A stretch of DNA of 64,000 nucleotides from Pseudevernia furfuracea. Taxonomy: Eukaryota > Ascomycota > Lecanoromycetes > Lecanorales > Parmeliaceae. The stretch lies in contig JAIUPT010000042.1 in the NCBI GenBank assembly GCA_022315425.1, forward strand, positions 1,240,001 through 1,304,000, read 5' to 3'. Of this stretch, positions 1-12,000 are shown one piece after another. Below the pieces are notes generated by a model. That model ran no database searches, was not told the DNA's origin, and saw only the letters and a list, made by a program, of their open reading frames with translations. Every line of letters starts with the position of its first letter. Positions within the stretch are counted from its first letter, which is position 1. The position numbers and the translations under genes were made by a program.

Positions 1-1922
1 TTAAAAGTCTACCGATGGCCTGGTCTTACTCCGCATCTCACATGGAAGAATCTCACGTGGAGAAGGGCGGGATTGAAGTCTGACCGCAAATGGTTGGGAC
101 GGAGGAGGGCCCAAGCGAGTTGCAGAACCATGGAACGCAACTTTTGCGGCTTGGCGGGTGTTTTCAAGATGTTTCGAAAGTCACCGCTGGTCAGAGAAGT
201 CAAGAAGCGAGGTTATTGGGGGTAAAGTTTGGCCCATTGTTATTTGGGAAAGGCAGAATGAAGATAAAATCAAGCCGTCAACCAACACTGGGGGCTATCT
301 TTAGACCCATTCATGATTGAATATATTGTGATGAAAATGCCCTAAGGTCCAAGGGATATTTGGATCTTCAACTTTGATGAGACAGAAATATTGAAACAGC
401 AGTGAGGCTCAAAGACTAACCAACAACAAGCAAATAATCAATAGAGAAAAATTTCGATAGTCGATACGAATTCTCAAACAGAGCATTTGCATTTGGGTTG
501 CTTCGAAGATTTCGTGGCTAGAGTTGCCGTTTCGCTGAGTTCCTCCCGCTCTCTAGGGAGTGGGAACCGGGAAAGGTCACGCCCGTGGCTTTTTTCGATG
601 CTTGTTCCCCCAAAACGGCGGACTCAAGCCCCCAACGGGGTCCAGACTCTGTCAGACCTGCAGAACTGGATGTCATATGGCCAGCCTTCCACTATCACTA
701 TCACCTTATCGAAATCTCCGCGCGCGCAACGGAGTAGAGTACATGATTGTTTATTACTCCAGCAGAAAAGAAGAAGAGAAAAGAAAGAGAGGATCGAAAA
801 AGAGAATTTCTCTCCGCGCGGGACCCAATAAAATAATACTAAAACCTAGATTGACTTCCTCATTAATTCAATATTCGAGCCCGCCGACCATCACGAGGCC
901 TTCCGGGATACGAAGTGGGGCTCGAAGGCTGAAACACGGCCAAAAGGCCTCGGACGCAGACCGCTGAGGGGAAAAAAACGCGGCTTGTTGGTGGGTGTAC
1001 CTGAAGATCACTTTTTCTTTTCCCTCGTCGATCAACCAAGCACAGCGAACCGTTTCCTCCTCTAGGGAGTAAATGGCGCGCAGGAAATACCCAAAGTTCC
1101 AACCACGTGTACGTGTTGGTGAGATTCGAGAAAAGTTCTATTTTGGTTTTCTTTTTATTTGGGCCATGCGCTGAGGTTGCATTCCGTGTCTTTAGGTACA
1201 GACGTCAACCTGGTTTCGTGTTGATCTGGTGGGTGGGTGGATATGACGATGTCGATGCATGATTTAATTAAGGTAGGTCTTTCGGCATAATGGTGTCGCG
1301 TCATGATGGTGTCGCGTATCATGTTGATGATGATAGGAGAATTTTCTTTTTTTTGGGCACGGGATTCAATGGTGTCATCTGGATGGACACTGGTAGTCAT
1401 CTGGTGTCTGGGCGCGAGTAGGATTATCACTCTAACTTACCTATGTCACCAAGGTTTGATGAGTAATGTTCAGTATCGATCCTGCAGTACAGTCGATTCA
1501 TACTATGTATGCATGGTAGCGAGAAACACGACTCTGGGCCAAAACCCCCCGGGGAGTCAGTCGCTCCGAGGCCTGCATTAATAGTCTTGTGATATGCGTG
1601 GTTCGAAGCGTGTGCCCCCTCATTCTCCAACCATTGTAAAATCTATGAGATCATTGATAATGATTACATTTGCGGAACGCCACGTATCAAAATCTGCAGA
1701 CGTGGAGTCAGAAGGTCGTTTTACAAAGCGTGCCACTCTCTCGGGTAGCTAAATGGATGGCAGTCACATGCAGCCCTTCTTCTTTTCCTCGGACACACAC
1801 CTACCCCTTCGAACCTCGAGTCGTCCTTCCTTGCGAACGTGACCTTAGCCAACATTTACTTCGTCAGATATGGCCCCAGCATTCAATCAGAACCTCCCAC
1901 TCCCAACTCCACCACCAACTCC
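1..1922. other. gene-poor stretch, nothing recognised
   Basis: No frame here shows a recognisable domain or a convincing exon. Short open frames on both strands have unlikely composition. A small direct repeat (ATGGTGTCGCGT, twice) lies at about 1289-1318. The part from about 480 to 1100 is GC-richer and carries open frames rich in Lys/Arg, but I could not tie it to any family. Confidence 0.5.
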
Positions 1923-2354
1923 TCATGGCCCCGCTAGCCCTACGCAACTACCTACCGACATCCTCACACTCTTTCTTCGCTGCCTATCCACCCCTCGCGC
2001 CTTCAAGCCAAACCGCCTAAGCTTCGACGCCACCCTCGCCCCCCGATAGAGGCAGGTACTCCACAACCTCTCCCTTAGCCCTATGCACAGACCGCTGTTG
2101 CTGTTGTTCGTTGTCACCAATTCTGATGACGAGAGCAGCCACGGATCACGATCGTCGGCTTTGCATCTTTGAGGACGAGGAGGGGGAGGGACGGAGATCC
2201 AGATTGCGTAGGCTGCGACCTCGTCGGTGGACGTGTCGGTAATTTTGAGGTAGATTTTGGAGGAGTGAGAGGCAGAGTAGGCAAAGGTAGCGAGGTGGGC
2301 TTGTGCTAAGTCGTTGGCGTCGTCTAGGACACAAGGGCTCATGATGAGGGGCAT
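1923..2354 (-). pseudogene. GNAT-acetyltransferase-like fragment
   Basis: Starting at the internal ATG at 2354 the reading begins MPLIMSPCVLDDANDLAQAH and continues with an aromatic/Ser stretch and a V..YAIW strand. This is the usual beginning of fungal GNAT-type N-acetyltransferases (strand 1, helix 1, strands 2-4). After about 60 residues the frame turns into Arg/Ser-rich sequence with no acetyl-CoA binding loop (R/Q-x-x-G-x-G/A). The C-terminal half is therefore lost, frameshifted or in an exon I cannot place. The open frame itself reaches up to 2501, but the extra N-terminus looks non-coding. Family assignment is an inference from a short pattern. Confidence 0.3.
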
Positions 2355-2872
2355 CGCTCCTGAGGTTGGTAACCCAGAGGAGAGGAGTAGACGTTGCAGG
2401 TTGGCAACTGCAAGTGAGGCTGCATTGGCTGTTAGATATCTTCTTCGAACCGAACGAGTGCAGTACGGAGCGACAAGATTGTGTTGGATCCAATGGTCCA
2501 AATGACCTTAGAAGTACCTGGGTAACATGCTCCCAGATCGATGAGGGAAAAGAGCGGCTGTAATTGATTCGCAAGGTGCTGTAAGTCTGTTGGATAGAGC
2601 GCTTCCTCTCTTCTCAACCGAACACGCGCCCAACCCATCTTATACTCCCGCACTTGCCTTCTCGATTGGCTGGCTGGTGGCCCATCCTAGGAATGGACCC
2701 TGCATGAACCTGTCGTGTGGGGAAATACTCGTAGAGGTTTACTGTGGTATCGCAAAGTGCGGGTTGGAGGTCCAAAGCATCATTGAATAGGGAAGAAATG
2801 CGTGAAAGGTATTTATTGCTAGCCTATCTGTAGATGAACCCGAACACCCGCGTAAGACTGGTAAAAGAGGAT

Positions 2873-3214
2873 ATGAAATTCATCTCAGGAATTGGTGTGA
2901 TCTTTGTAGTGGGCATAGATTTCACTTCCATAGGCTCATTGATCGTCTTGATGCCCTCAATAACTGGTCATTCTGTTGGAAATAGGGCAAGTTTGAGTTG
3001 CCACCACGTACAACAGCTCTTCCATGTCGCCTCGTTCGTGTGGACATTAGTCTCATGTGTTCCGCTCAGCGTCGACCGGACACTCTCACAGTCACTGGGC
3101 AAGCGAAGCACCTTTTTTGTAGGTTCTCGATCCTCCTTTGCAATCTTCGCTAATTCGGCCATCAGACAGGTCACTGTCCTGAAAACTTCCTCAAGATCCA
3201 CGCGATTATCCTAG
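2873..3214 (+). other. possible signal-peptide exon(s) ahead of the Cys-rich frame
   Basis: An open frame begins MKFISGIGVIFVVGI, a Lys followed by a hydrophobic run as in a secretion signal, and stops at 3214, just before the Cys-rich frame at 3225. One or more introns could join them, but no donor/acceptor pair stands out. The opposite strand (2968-3201) also carries an open frame starting MDLEEVFRTV, and after one stop the same minus frame stays open to about 2826. Which strand is coding here is undecided. Confidence 0.25.
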
Positions 3215-3224
3215 AACCATCTTT

Positions 3225-3791
3225 ATGCATACTTGGGACGTGGCAAAGGATGGCACAGTGGAATCAATTCAGTACATCGATCAATGGGGCCAAGTAGAGT
3301 ACATTGATGACGTGGAAGGCCTCTGCGATCGAGCTGGCTGCCAATGCGTTGGACCGGTGATCAATTGCAACAAGATAGAAAGCCTTTTTTACGAGCCAGT
3401 AATAGCAGCCGAATACGCGGAATTATGTTTCCAAACCTGTGAATGTTTAGCCATAGCAGACACAGCGAATGTCACCAACGTCACGAATCCGATACTTCTT
3501 GGGGAAGGTAGAATAGTGAACCTTCCAGAGAATCTTCAAAATGCAGTGACTCCGCTCAATCCAGACGGTGCAGCATTGGGACACGGAGCCTGCCTTTCTG
3601 GTGAGGCAGCGGGCTGGACTTTCAAAGATTTAGCAGAGACAGCATGCTGCTCGGGCTATTCTTTCAACGCACTGAGCGCTCAGGAGGCGTTTATGATCTA
3701 TGGTTTTCCTTACGTTAGTGATATCATTGCCGGTATCGTTACCATCGGTGTCTGTTTGCCTAAACTGGCTGGCCCTCCAAAATCCGGCTGA
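3225..3791 (+). CDS. Cys-rich hypothetical protein, possibly secreted
   Basis: A 188-residue frame with no recognised domain. Cysteines are clustered: CDRAGCQC, then INC, then C..TCEC within about residues 33-74, and another ACCSG group near residue 140. This spacing resembles disulfide-bonded secreted fungal proteins. Two N-x-T sites (NVTNVTN) could be glycosylated. The frame itself lacks a signal peptide; one may lie upstream around 2873-2920 if an intron joins them. The frame remains open upstream without a stop back to about 3183, so the true start may be in an earlier exon. Function unknown; an effector-like role is only a hypothesis. Confidence 0.5.
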   Translation: MHTWDVAKDGTVESIQYIDQWGQVEYIDDVEGLCDRAGCQCVGPVINCNKIESLFYEPVIAAEYAELCFQTCECLAIADTANVTNVTNPILLGEGRIVNLPENLQNAVTPLNPDGAALGHGACLSGEAAGWTFKDLAETACCSGYSFNALSAQEAFMIYGFPYVSDIIAGIVTIGVCLPKLAGPPKSG

Positions 3792-4903
3792 AAAGTTTTT
3801 GATGATATCCAAGAACCATTCAAGAAGGGATGCCATACGAGGAAGCGTTAGACAAATGTAAAATATGTGTCGATATGATCGTGAAATTTAGACTGATTAC
3901 AACACAGACTCAGCCAAGCCTCACCAAGGAGCAACACCAACACAGCTACTTGAAACTGACACATAATTAGAAAGCTTCTTCTGTAATGCGGCTTCCGCGT
4001 TCTGAGAGCTATCCCTCTGATTTCTCAAACCAAAAGAGCGTGGCTGTAGGCACATGCTCGTCAAAGGCCCATTTTTGCTGTTCAGGCGGTCAGCACGAGG
4101 TTCTGACCTTGCTCTATGTTTTGCTTGACTCCAATGAAGAACTAGTAAAGTATAGAAGCAAGAGAAAGGAGTGTGCAGGCGTTGGGTTCAACAACCAATA
4201 CGTCCTTCCTTGTAGGCTTCAGAACTTGTCATGTTGAGATCATCCGCTCGTTGAGCAAGTCATCCTCTTCCTATTTTATTGATACATGTCGTATCGTTCA
4301 TCACCAGCCTTATAGTATTCAGAAGCAAAGAAATCCGGCAAAAGCTCTTCATGTCATCCAAATTTCGTGCGCTATTTCCACCCCGCTACATCCCAACCAA
4401 GCCTAGCTCAGCCCTAACATCCGATATCCCACGAAACTTTTCCCCTACCTCTTCCCTTTTTTCTCCTTCGTGCGGCGGTACGACTTCTACCTCGTGTTGC
4501 CTGGTCATCTTACTCAGTGATGTACCCAAGCGTCGGTTGTACCACAGAGTCATGAATTGCACGTCGGTCGTGATCCCAGGCAGGCTCCACTCGTTGAAAT
4601 ACTACACCCCATGCCATGTGGGAATGGGAGAGCTGAGGGTGAAGATCGAACATACTTGGACCCGAGGGCAGATACCATAGAATAAAGAGCTCTTTATTGC
4701 TCTATTGCTGCAATTTGAGAGAGAAATATTATAATGCTGCAGAGATTGGGCGAGAAACGATGATTTGGAGTGAATGGGGTTTCAAGGCGGATGGCATTAT
4801 CGGAGTTGGGCAGGTAGCTACCAATGCAAGACCTTGCTTACTCTTGTGCATGCTTCATGCTCGCGAACGCCAACAAATATGTCAGACCCCATGCATGCAG
4901 TCA
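3792..4903. other. intergenic stretch, no gene recognised
   Basis: Only short unconvincing frames occur, the longest being 4279-4680 on the plus strand with no recognisable motif. The right edge is the 3' end of the minus-strand thioredoxin-PITH gene. Confidence 0.5.
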
Positions 4904-6064
4904 TCAGTCATGTTCTCCAACTTTCTCAAGCTTCCCCGGATCTCTCTTCTCTCCAGTCTCGCCCACGATCCTCATCCTGTCGATCCTCACTTTCTCTCCA
5001 TTCCCTTCGCCATCCACAATGAATACCACTAACGACGTAATATTTTGAAACTTGACGAAACGTAGCTCAACCTTTGCAGTCCCAGTCTTCTCGTCCCAAT
5101 CTCGAGGATTTAAGGTAATAGCCTGCGTAGCTGGCAAATCTTCTGCCTCATCAAAACCCAGTACGTGCGCGCGATTGGTATAAATCTGGATGGTCTTCGG
5201 TCGCATTGGAGGCTCGTCACCATCTTTTGGTGGTAAGGATGTGATGTGTAGCGTATGAACCTTCAGTGTCGACATGAATGGGATGTAGAGCATGAGTTGC
5301 TCATCCGTATCACTCTCCACCCAGTCTTTCTTATCCTCTTCCCCATTTGAAGGCTCTTTCCCCTTACCCTTCCCACTATCTAGGGAGAATGGCTTGCTAT
5401 TATCGAAAAGCGTCCTAGCGGTGCCACATTCGCTGGCCGAGTTCAGTAGGTCGAGGCCCCGAACATCCACTTGATCCGTCACGTCGCTGTATCCCTTGGG
5501 CAGAGTCGCAGCTGTCCAAGATGCTGAACCACTGCTACTTGTCTCCCCGAATCCATTCGCACCATCCGAATCTGCTTCAGCTGAGAGCTTCTTCACTACC
5601 GTCTGTAGCTTTCGTGGGTCAGCTCCTTTTATGCTTTCGACAATCTCGGCGTTCTTGAATACAATGAAGGTAGGGAGCCTAAGAGACCGGTGGTTATTTC
5701 TACGTCCTTAATTTTAGTCTGGGGCGTTTGTTACCCACGCTGTAACTCCGTATCGTTGTGCAACTGCCTGTTGTTGTTCAGTGTTGACCTTGGCGAATGT
5801 GATCTTGTTTGGTCGAGATAGCTGCGCGGAAAGCTGCTCATAGATTGGAGCTATCTGCTTGCATGGTTCACACCAATCTGCATAGACTATGGGAGATCGA
5901 ATCAGCGTATCATTCTTACAGCAAGCTGCTCGGAGTGAGGCATCCTCAGGTAGTAGTGTTAAGTGGGGTAAGCGAGCTTGCTTACAGTCTGTTACTACTA
6001 TTTTGGAGGATTGAAGTAGACTGTCAAACTGGCTTTTCGAGCCTATCTGCACTGTTTTTGGCAT
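4904..6064 (-). CDS. thioredoxin domain / PITH domain protein (TXNL1-like)
   Basis: Three exons (6064-5986, 5886-5739, 5678-4904) give 333 aa. Introns are 99 and 60 nt. Joining them restores VVTDF-YADWCEPCK and VTALPTF, the thioredoxin active site (CEPC at about residues 32-35) and the cis-Pro loop, which the unspliced frame lacks. Residues 1 to about 105 are thioredoxin. After a Ser/Gly-rich linker the C-terminal half is a PITH domain (LDLLN.., QLMLYIPF, PKTIQIYTN, ELRFVKFQNITSL..FI). TXNL1-type proteins are cytosolic/nuclear redox proteins that dock on the 26S proteasome through PITH. The start MPKTVQ is chosen because it fits the family; an ATG three codons upstream (6073) is also possible. 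Divergent from Dph6. Confidence 0.9.
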
Positions 6065-6582
6065 CCTGGTCAAGCAAATTTTTGCAAAGAGTATAGTAAA
6101 ATGTTAATGTATGAGTGACATGTTTCCATTTGGAGGGATCATCGAATGTCTTGGCGCTCGGATATAAAAGAATTCTCCGAGATAGTACACAATTCTATGT
6201 ACAGGCAAAGTCTCGTATAACTTCATCCTAGACATAATACAATAATGCCCTACCAGCGTTTTCCACTAGAATGAGAAATGCCCTAGGATTGTTTCCTTAC
6301 TTTTTCATATGACATGTGAACGAATTGGCCAAATTTAAAATTTCACTCAGAAGACAGTACATCCCATCGAAGCCATGTTCGTTTGATATGCACCGTATCA
6401 AATTAGTTGTTGATCCTTTTCTGTGCGCCGACCCATGGGGCTGAAGCCAGACTTCTTGTATTCATCACTTTCATCACCTTTGTTCGAAAGCGGAATCCTT
6501 TCAAGAACAGCAACATTAAAAGTGCATCCCAGGAAGAGGGCTGCTACCCGTTGCTATGTACTGGATTCCTGTTTCTTGAACT
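6065..6582. promoter_or_regulatory. shared divergent intergenic region (thioredoxin-PITH / Dph6)
   Basis: This 518-bp gap separates two genes read outward. It is AT-rich with no convincing frame, so both promoters must lie within it. I see no unambiguous TATA box or operator. Confidence 0.4.
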
Positions 6583-8808
6583 ATGTCTCTTACCAATCCT
6601 TTGGGAGATAATCCCAAATCACTGAATGTCATTGGGCTTATATCCGGTGGGAAGGACTCTTTCTTCTCGTTGCTACACTGTTTAGCCAACAATCATCGGG
6701 TTGTTGCTCTCGCGAATCTGTATCCACCAAGGGCACTGTCACCGGGAAACCCATCAGAAGATCTCAATAGCTACATGTATCAAACAGCTGGTCACGGACT
6801 TACGCCCCTCTATGCAGACGTACTGGGATTACCAGTATTCCGCCAGGAGATATCTGGCTCAGCATTGAACTCGTCAAAGGTCTACGAATGCGCTGTGGAT
6901 AATCAAGATCTCCGACAAGTTGACGAGACAGAAGATTTGATGCCACTATTTCGCAGAGTCCTTCGTCAATATCCACATGCAAATGCGGTCTGCTCCGGGG
7001 CAATACTCAGTACCTACCAACGCACCCGGATCGAGTCTGTAGCTCGACGCCTCAATCTTGTCCTGTTGAGCTACTTGTGGCAGTATCCTTCTTTGCCTCC
7101 CCCATCAGCTGGCGGTTTACTCGATGACATGGCGGCTGTTGGCTTCGATGTGCGTATCGTAAAGGTCGCTTCTGGCGGGCTGGGAGATGAATTACTATGG
7201 CAGAATTTGATGGATCGAAAAGTAAGAGCGAGGGTCGAGAACGGTATGCGGAGGTTTGGAGGTAGCATTCTAGGTGAGGGTGGAGAGTACGAAACCCTCG
7301 TTGTTAATGGACCAATGGGAGTATTTAAGAAAACAATTGAGGTCAGCGACCAAGATATGTGGATAGAAAAGGGTGGAGGTGGTGAGGCATGGTTGGCGTT
7401 TAGAGAACACGCAGGAACAATGGTAACCAACGATGGTAGCGGGTCTGCGGACGGTCAAGAGTGGAAATCATTACTAAGGACCATCAGACTATGGGATGCC
7501 GAGTTCGAAGAATTGTTTCGTTACATGAGGGGCAAGATACCCTTCATTGCTGGTCCAGCAAAGCCGCAAAGTATCGTCACTAGTCAAGCGAGGGTCGAGA
7601 ACCCGAGCAAAAGTTCATACCATTGGGAAGTAAAACCTGTCATCTGCAGAACCCAGGCAATGCTCACGATATCTAACATGACATCTCATGCGCCAGAAAC
7701 CATTGCCACGGACCAAATGTCAGATATAAACTCAAGACTACTTGAGATCCTGACGGAAAACGACCGCTCAACAGATGATATCATCTTCACTACGATTCTC
7801 CTTCGATCGATGGCAGATTTCACAGCACTTAATGGTATCTATGGGCAGTTGTTTACGAAACCAAACCCACCAGCCCGTGTGACTGTAGCATGTGGAGAGT
7901 CTCTGCCGAAAGAGGTGAGCGTGATGGTCTCATTTGTCGTAAGTCTGGGCGCTCTTGCGACTCGAGACGGTCTACATGTTCAGTCAAGGTCCTACTGGGC
8001 ACCTGCCAATATCGGACCCTACTCGCAAGCGATTTCTGTGCCAACAAACAACGGAAATGGCTCCACTATAGTATACGTTGCTGGACAAATACCCTTGGTA
8101 CCGGCATCGATGGAGGTATTGAAAGTAGAGGACGGCAACACTCAGACGAATAGTGAAACTAGGAATGAAATGGAAATATTCCAAAAGCAGGCATGTTTGG
8201 CCTTACAACATCTATGGAGGATTGGGAAAGCCATGAGTGTGAGTTGGTGGACAGGGAGCATTGCTTTCATCACTGGCGGAAGCGACGTGCGAATGAAAGC
8301 AATCATAGCATGGGAAATTTGGAAAGGGGTGCATCAGAAGGAGCTGTGGGTGAAAGACGGAATGGAGGAGGATGTTCCGGACCCATGGGATAAGAAGTAC
8401 GGTGGCCTGGGAAGTTTCGTGAAAGATGAGGCAGAAGTGCAGTCTCTGCCCGACGTTTCACGGCTCTCAGTCTCCCCATCTGTTGAATTACCTGGTTTCT
8501 TTGCGGTTCAGGTGGACGAGCTACCGCGTGGTTGCAATATCGAATGGCAGGGTCTTGGGGGTACAAAACCGTTTTTTGACATCATCTCATATGTAATAGT
8601 ACCCTCGAAATCCTCGGATGAAGAGTTTCGTACGATACTATGGTCGACTTTGGAGGGCTATCGATCTCCTCAACTGCAGCAAGCAACGGTTTATACCCAA
8701 CGAACAACACTACTTAGCGGTCTCAGCATCCAAATTGTTCCCTGCAGTGCCATCTACGGACCCGAAGGCAAAGAAATAGCTGCGGGAATAGTCCTTCAAC
8801 AAGCTTAG
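6583..8808 (+). CDS. DPH6: diphthine--ammonia ligase with C-terminal Rid-like domains
   Basis: An intronless 741-aa protein. The N-terminal third is the adenine-nucleotide alpha-hydrolase/ATP-binding fold: PP-loop SGGKDS at residues 21-26, GAILSTYQRTRIE at about 139-151, and EGGEYETLV at about 232-240. These are the hallmarks of Dph6, which amidates diphthine to diphthamide on eEF2 in the cytosol, the last step of that pathway. The C-terminal half has YjgF/Rid-type segments (WAPANIGPYSQAI near 471, VYVAGQIPLVP near 497), as in fungal and yeast Dph6 (length 680-800 aa). The start at MSLTNP places the PP-loop about 20 residues in, as in the family. Confidence 0.93.
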   Translation: MSLTNPLGDNPKSLNVIGLISGGKDSFFSLLHCLANNHRVVALANLYPPRALSPGNPSEDLNSYMYQTAGHGLTPLYADVLGLPVFRQEISGSALNSSKVYECAVDNQDLRQVDETEDLMPLFRRVLRQYPHANAVCSGAILSTYQRTRIESVARRLNLVLLSYLWQYPSLPPPSAGGLLDDMAAVGFDVRIVKVASGGLGDELLWQNLMDRKVRARVENGMRRFGGSILGEGGEYETLVVNGPMGVFKKTIEVSDQDMWIEKGGGGEAWLAFREHAGTMVTNDGSGSADGQEWKSLLRTIRLWDAEFEELFRYMRGKIPFIAGPAKPQSIVTSQARVENPSKSSYHWEVKPVICRTQAMLTISNMTSHAPETIATDQMSDINSRLLEILTENDRSTDDIIFTTILLRSMADFTALNGIYGQLFTKPNPPARVTVACGESLPKEVSVMVSFVVSLGALATRDGLHVQSRSYWAPANIGPYSQAISVPTNNGNGSTIVYVAGQIPLVPASMEVLKVEDGNTQTNSETRNEMEIFQKQACLALQHLWRIGKAMSVSWWTGSIAFITGGSDVRMKAIIAWEIWKGVHQKELWVKDGMEEDVPDPWDKKYGGLGSFVKDEAEVQSLPDVSRLSVSPSVELPGFFAVQVDELPRGCNIEWQGLGGTKPFFDIISYVIVPSKSSDEEFRTILWSTLEGYRSPQLQQATVYTQRTTLLSGLSIQIVPCSAIYGPEGKEIAAGIVLQQA

Positions 8809-9049
8809 GCATTGCGTCGGTCCACTTATAGGAGCAACAGGTAGTCAATGACTCAAAGTCACAAGTCTGAGCATTGGAGCTCTGTAGATAGATTCTTTTG
8901 TAGCTATAAGATTCTGCCTCATTCGATAGATGATCGTATTTAAGAACGCCTCGTTGGACAATATCCGTTCTCCAATTTTGAGCCATACCTGTCACAAAGA
9001 ATTCGATGTGAGAAGTCCCAATTGGGCCTAGCGTCCTCATTCTGCCCTA

Positions 9050-12000
9050 ATGCACGCCGACACATTTGAGACATTGAAGGTCCGTAAATCACAGCTCCCA
9101 AAAATTCGCTGTCTAGGTGTTGAACAACCCAAGCAATATATCGCAGAATGGCAGTGTCTGCCTATCAGCAGTATCATCGAAGCTACGACTCACATCCCCG
9201 GGGGAGCCTTGATTGAGAATTTAGAACTCGATATGCCCCAGGCTCAAGCCGCTCTTTTGAAAGCGGACGCTGATGAAAATCATCCTCCAGATCGAGCTCC
9301 AAGGCTTTCACGCTCTCCTCATCTGTATAGCAAACAACAGAGCGATGTGCTTCAAGATAATGGGAATGCCGCGGCTTGCCTACGCAATGCCCTCGTCAGC
9401 CCAACCGCGACCCACTCTCCCGTGAACTTTGAAAAGAATAGACATACATATTTCGACGCTGACCATCGGAAGAGACGGAAAGGTTCCTCTTCACCGAGTG
9501 ACAGTGGTACCGAAGCCGACGATGAGCGTGGGCGTGGTTCATTACTAGGATTACCTGCCCCGCCCATGAGGCCAAGGAAAGGTCTCAAAGGCCCCAATGG
9601 CTCGGGAACGGAGAGCCCATTGCTTACGCCCTCATATCTGGACGCTGAATCCCGCCGACTGGACTCGAAGGCACAAACCAGGCGTTGGGGAAGCTTACAA
9701 AGCCAGAGCTGCACCGATGAAGAGACCTTCAAACTCAGACAAAAGTTCAATCAGAGAAGACGAGCAGAGCTTGTACGGAGGGTCTCGGAAACCATCTTGA
9801 TGGTGGCTATTGGCTTCACCGCCTGCAGCAGTGATATTGGATGGCTTTTGCGCCTATGGGCTAGAGGCTATCTTCACTCCAGCTTCCTTGCGTCGGACTT
9901 TCGCCTCGGTCACGTCCCGATAGCGCTTTTGAGCCATGCTGTCGTCGTACTAGGTCTCTATGCTCTCTACCCAATCCGGATCATATACAAGAATCGGGCT
10001 CTAAGTGCGTCCAAGAATCGATCTCGGTTCTACATTCACATTCCAGCAGCCTTTGAGCCTGCCCCATTACTCTACCCTATACTTGTTCCTGTCTTCGTGG
10101 CCTTATCGTTGGTGCATGCAGATCCTAGGCTCCTGCTTTCCAACCTTGTTCTGAGCATTTCCTCGATACCTAGCAAGATCATTCCGTTTGGCAGTGACCT
10201 ACCATGGTATAGCTCTTGGCAATGGATCCTATCTACTACGCCCGTCTTGGCCTCTCAGATATGGTACTTGAAGAATGGTCAAGCTCCAATGTGGCTTGAA
10301 CGTGCTGTATCTGACCCGCTTGGCGCTGAGGCTCTAGTATTATTATACCCGCTTCATCAAGCTCTATTGCCCACGTTAGGACACCTAACTACGACTAGCC
10401 TCTTGCCAGCCGAACTGCAATTACTTTCTGCTTCGATGATCAATCTATTAATAAACTCTAAATCACCTCAAGCATCCATTCTGCAATCACTCATGTGGAT
10501 AGGTGGTCTGTCCGTCTTCATACTGTGTGGAAAGTTTCTCAGCTGGGGAGTAGCGCTTGCTCGTGTACCGGGCTGGCGCTTTCGACGGCCCAGAAAACAC
10601 ATCCATGGAAGCAAGGGAGTCGTATCCACCATTGATGAATTTTTGTACGGAAAGCTCAATAACCGGGGCTTGATGGCCATAGACTCTGAAGCTTCAGAAA
10701 GTGAAGAACCCCAGAGACGGCTTAAATCTCATGCTCGAAAGCGAAGTATGCAATTGCCAAATCCGCACACGCGCGAAAGTGATCCAACAGAAGGTAGAGT
10801 TTCAAATCAGTACGCTTTGGAGATGCCGATCTTAGCTTTGAAGGATCAGAAACAGCAAGCAATTCCCGGAGCAAATGCCAATACTGAAAATCCTCGAAAG
10901 GCGATGGAACGACAACGCCGATATACTCTGCCTTCATACGTCGGATCACCTCCAGACAGCCCGAAAGGCTCTCTCAAACGCAGTAGAATGTCTCCATTCA
11001 CATCCGCGAAGTCTTGGTCATTTCGCTCCCTGACCAAAACCCAAGCGACTGTTGTAAAATGGATATTCGCACTCTATGTGTATGCTGTAGTGATTGCAGT
11101 CATTGCTTTTGCTATCAGGCCCCACGTTGGCCGCAAAGCTTTGCGCGGGCAAGAACCTGTGGGTTGGGCTCTCGGCTACCTACTAGGAGACCTACCTCTG
11201 TCCAGATACTTAGTGATTGAATGGAGTCTCGAGTACTGGATATGCTTGCCGAAAGCAAACCCTTCTTATTTAATCCTTGATATTCGCAGCTGGAGGGAAC
11301 TGTTTCAACCTGAAAACCTAGGTGCCGCCAACCTACGATTGCTGATCTGCGTCTACTGTCTCAGCATCATTCTCGCTGGGTTGATCATTGTATTTCGCCT
11401 GAGTACTGTAGCTGACGTCGACACACGACGTAAAGTCTTCCACGGCATGATGGTGGTCATGTTCTTACCTACGATTTTCGTTGACCCCACATTTGTCTCG
11501 CTTGCGCTGATACTCATTCTGGCGGTCTTTCTCCTTCTCGACCTCTTCCGAGCATCACAGTTGCCTCCGCTTTCGAAGCCGTTGACGCACTTTTTGGCTC
11601 CATATGTGGATGGCAGAGACCATCGGGGTCCCGTCATCGTATCTCACATCTTCCTCTTGATCGGCTGTGCCATACCTCTCTGGCTGTCTCTTGCAGCTAT
11701 TGAGCGGACAGGAGACACCCCTTGGGAAGGATGGGACGTGCCGCGACGAGAAATTAGCATGATCAGCGGAGTCGTCTGCGTCGGCATGGGAGATGCAGCC
11801 GCGTCATTGATCGGTCGACGCTATGGACGCCGAAGATGGTGCTGGAGTGGAGGGAAAAGCTTTGAAGGCAGCTTTGCGTTTGCGGTGGCAGTGGTGCTGG
11901 GCCTGAGCTTTGCAAGGCTATGGCTTCTACTAGGAGGCTGGGCTGGTGACAGTGGAGACTCATGGGCTACGACCTTGGGAAAAGCTTCTATTGCCGCTAC

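Noticed and set aside
480..1100. GC-richer stretch with Lys/Arg-rich frames, considered as an organelle-derived insertion
   Set aside because: I could not match it to any organelle gene from memory, so the idea has no support beyond composition.
4279..4680. 133-codon plus-strand open frame
   Set aside because: No domain, no splice context and mixed composition; likely chance.
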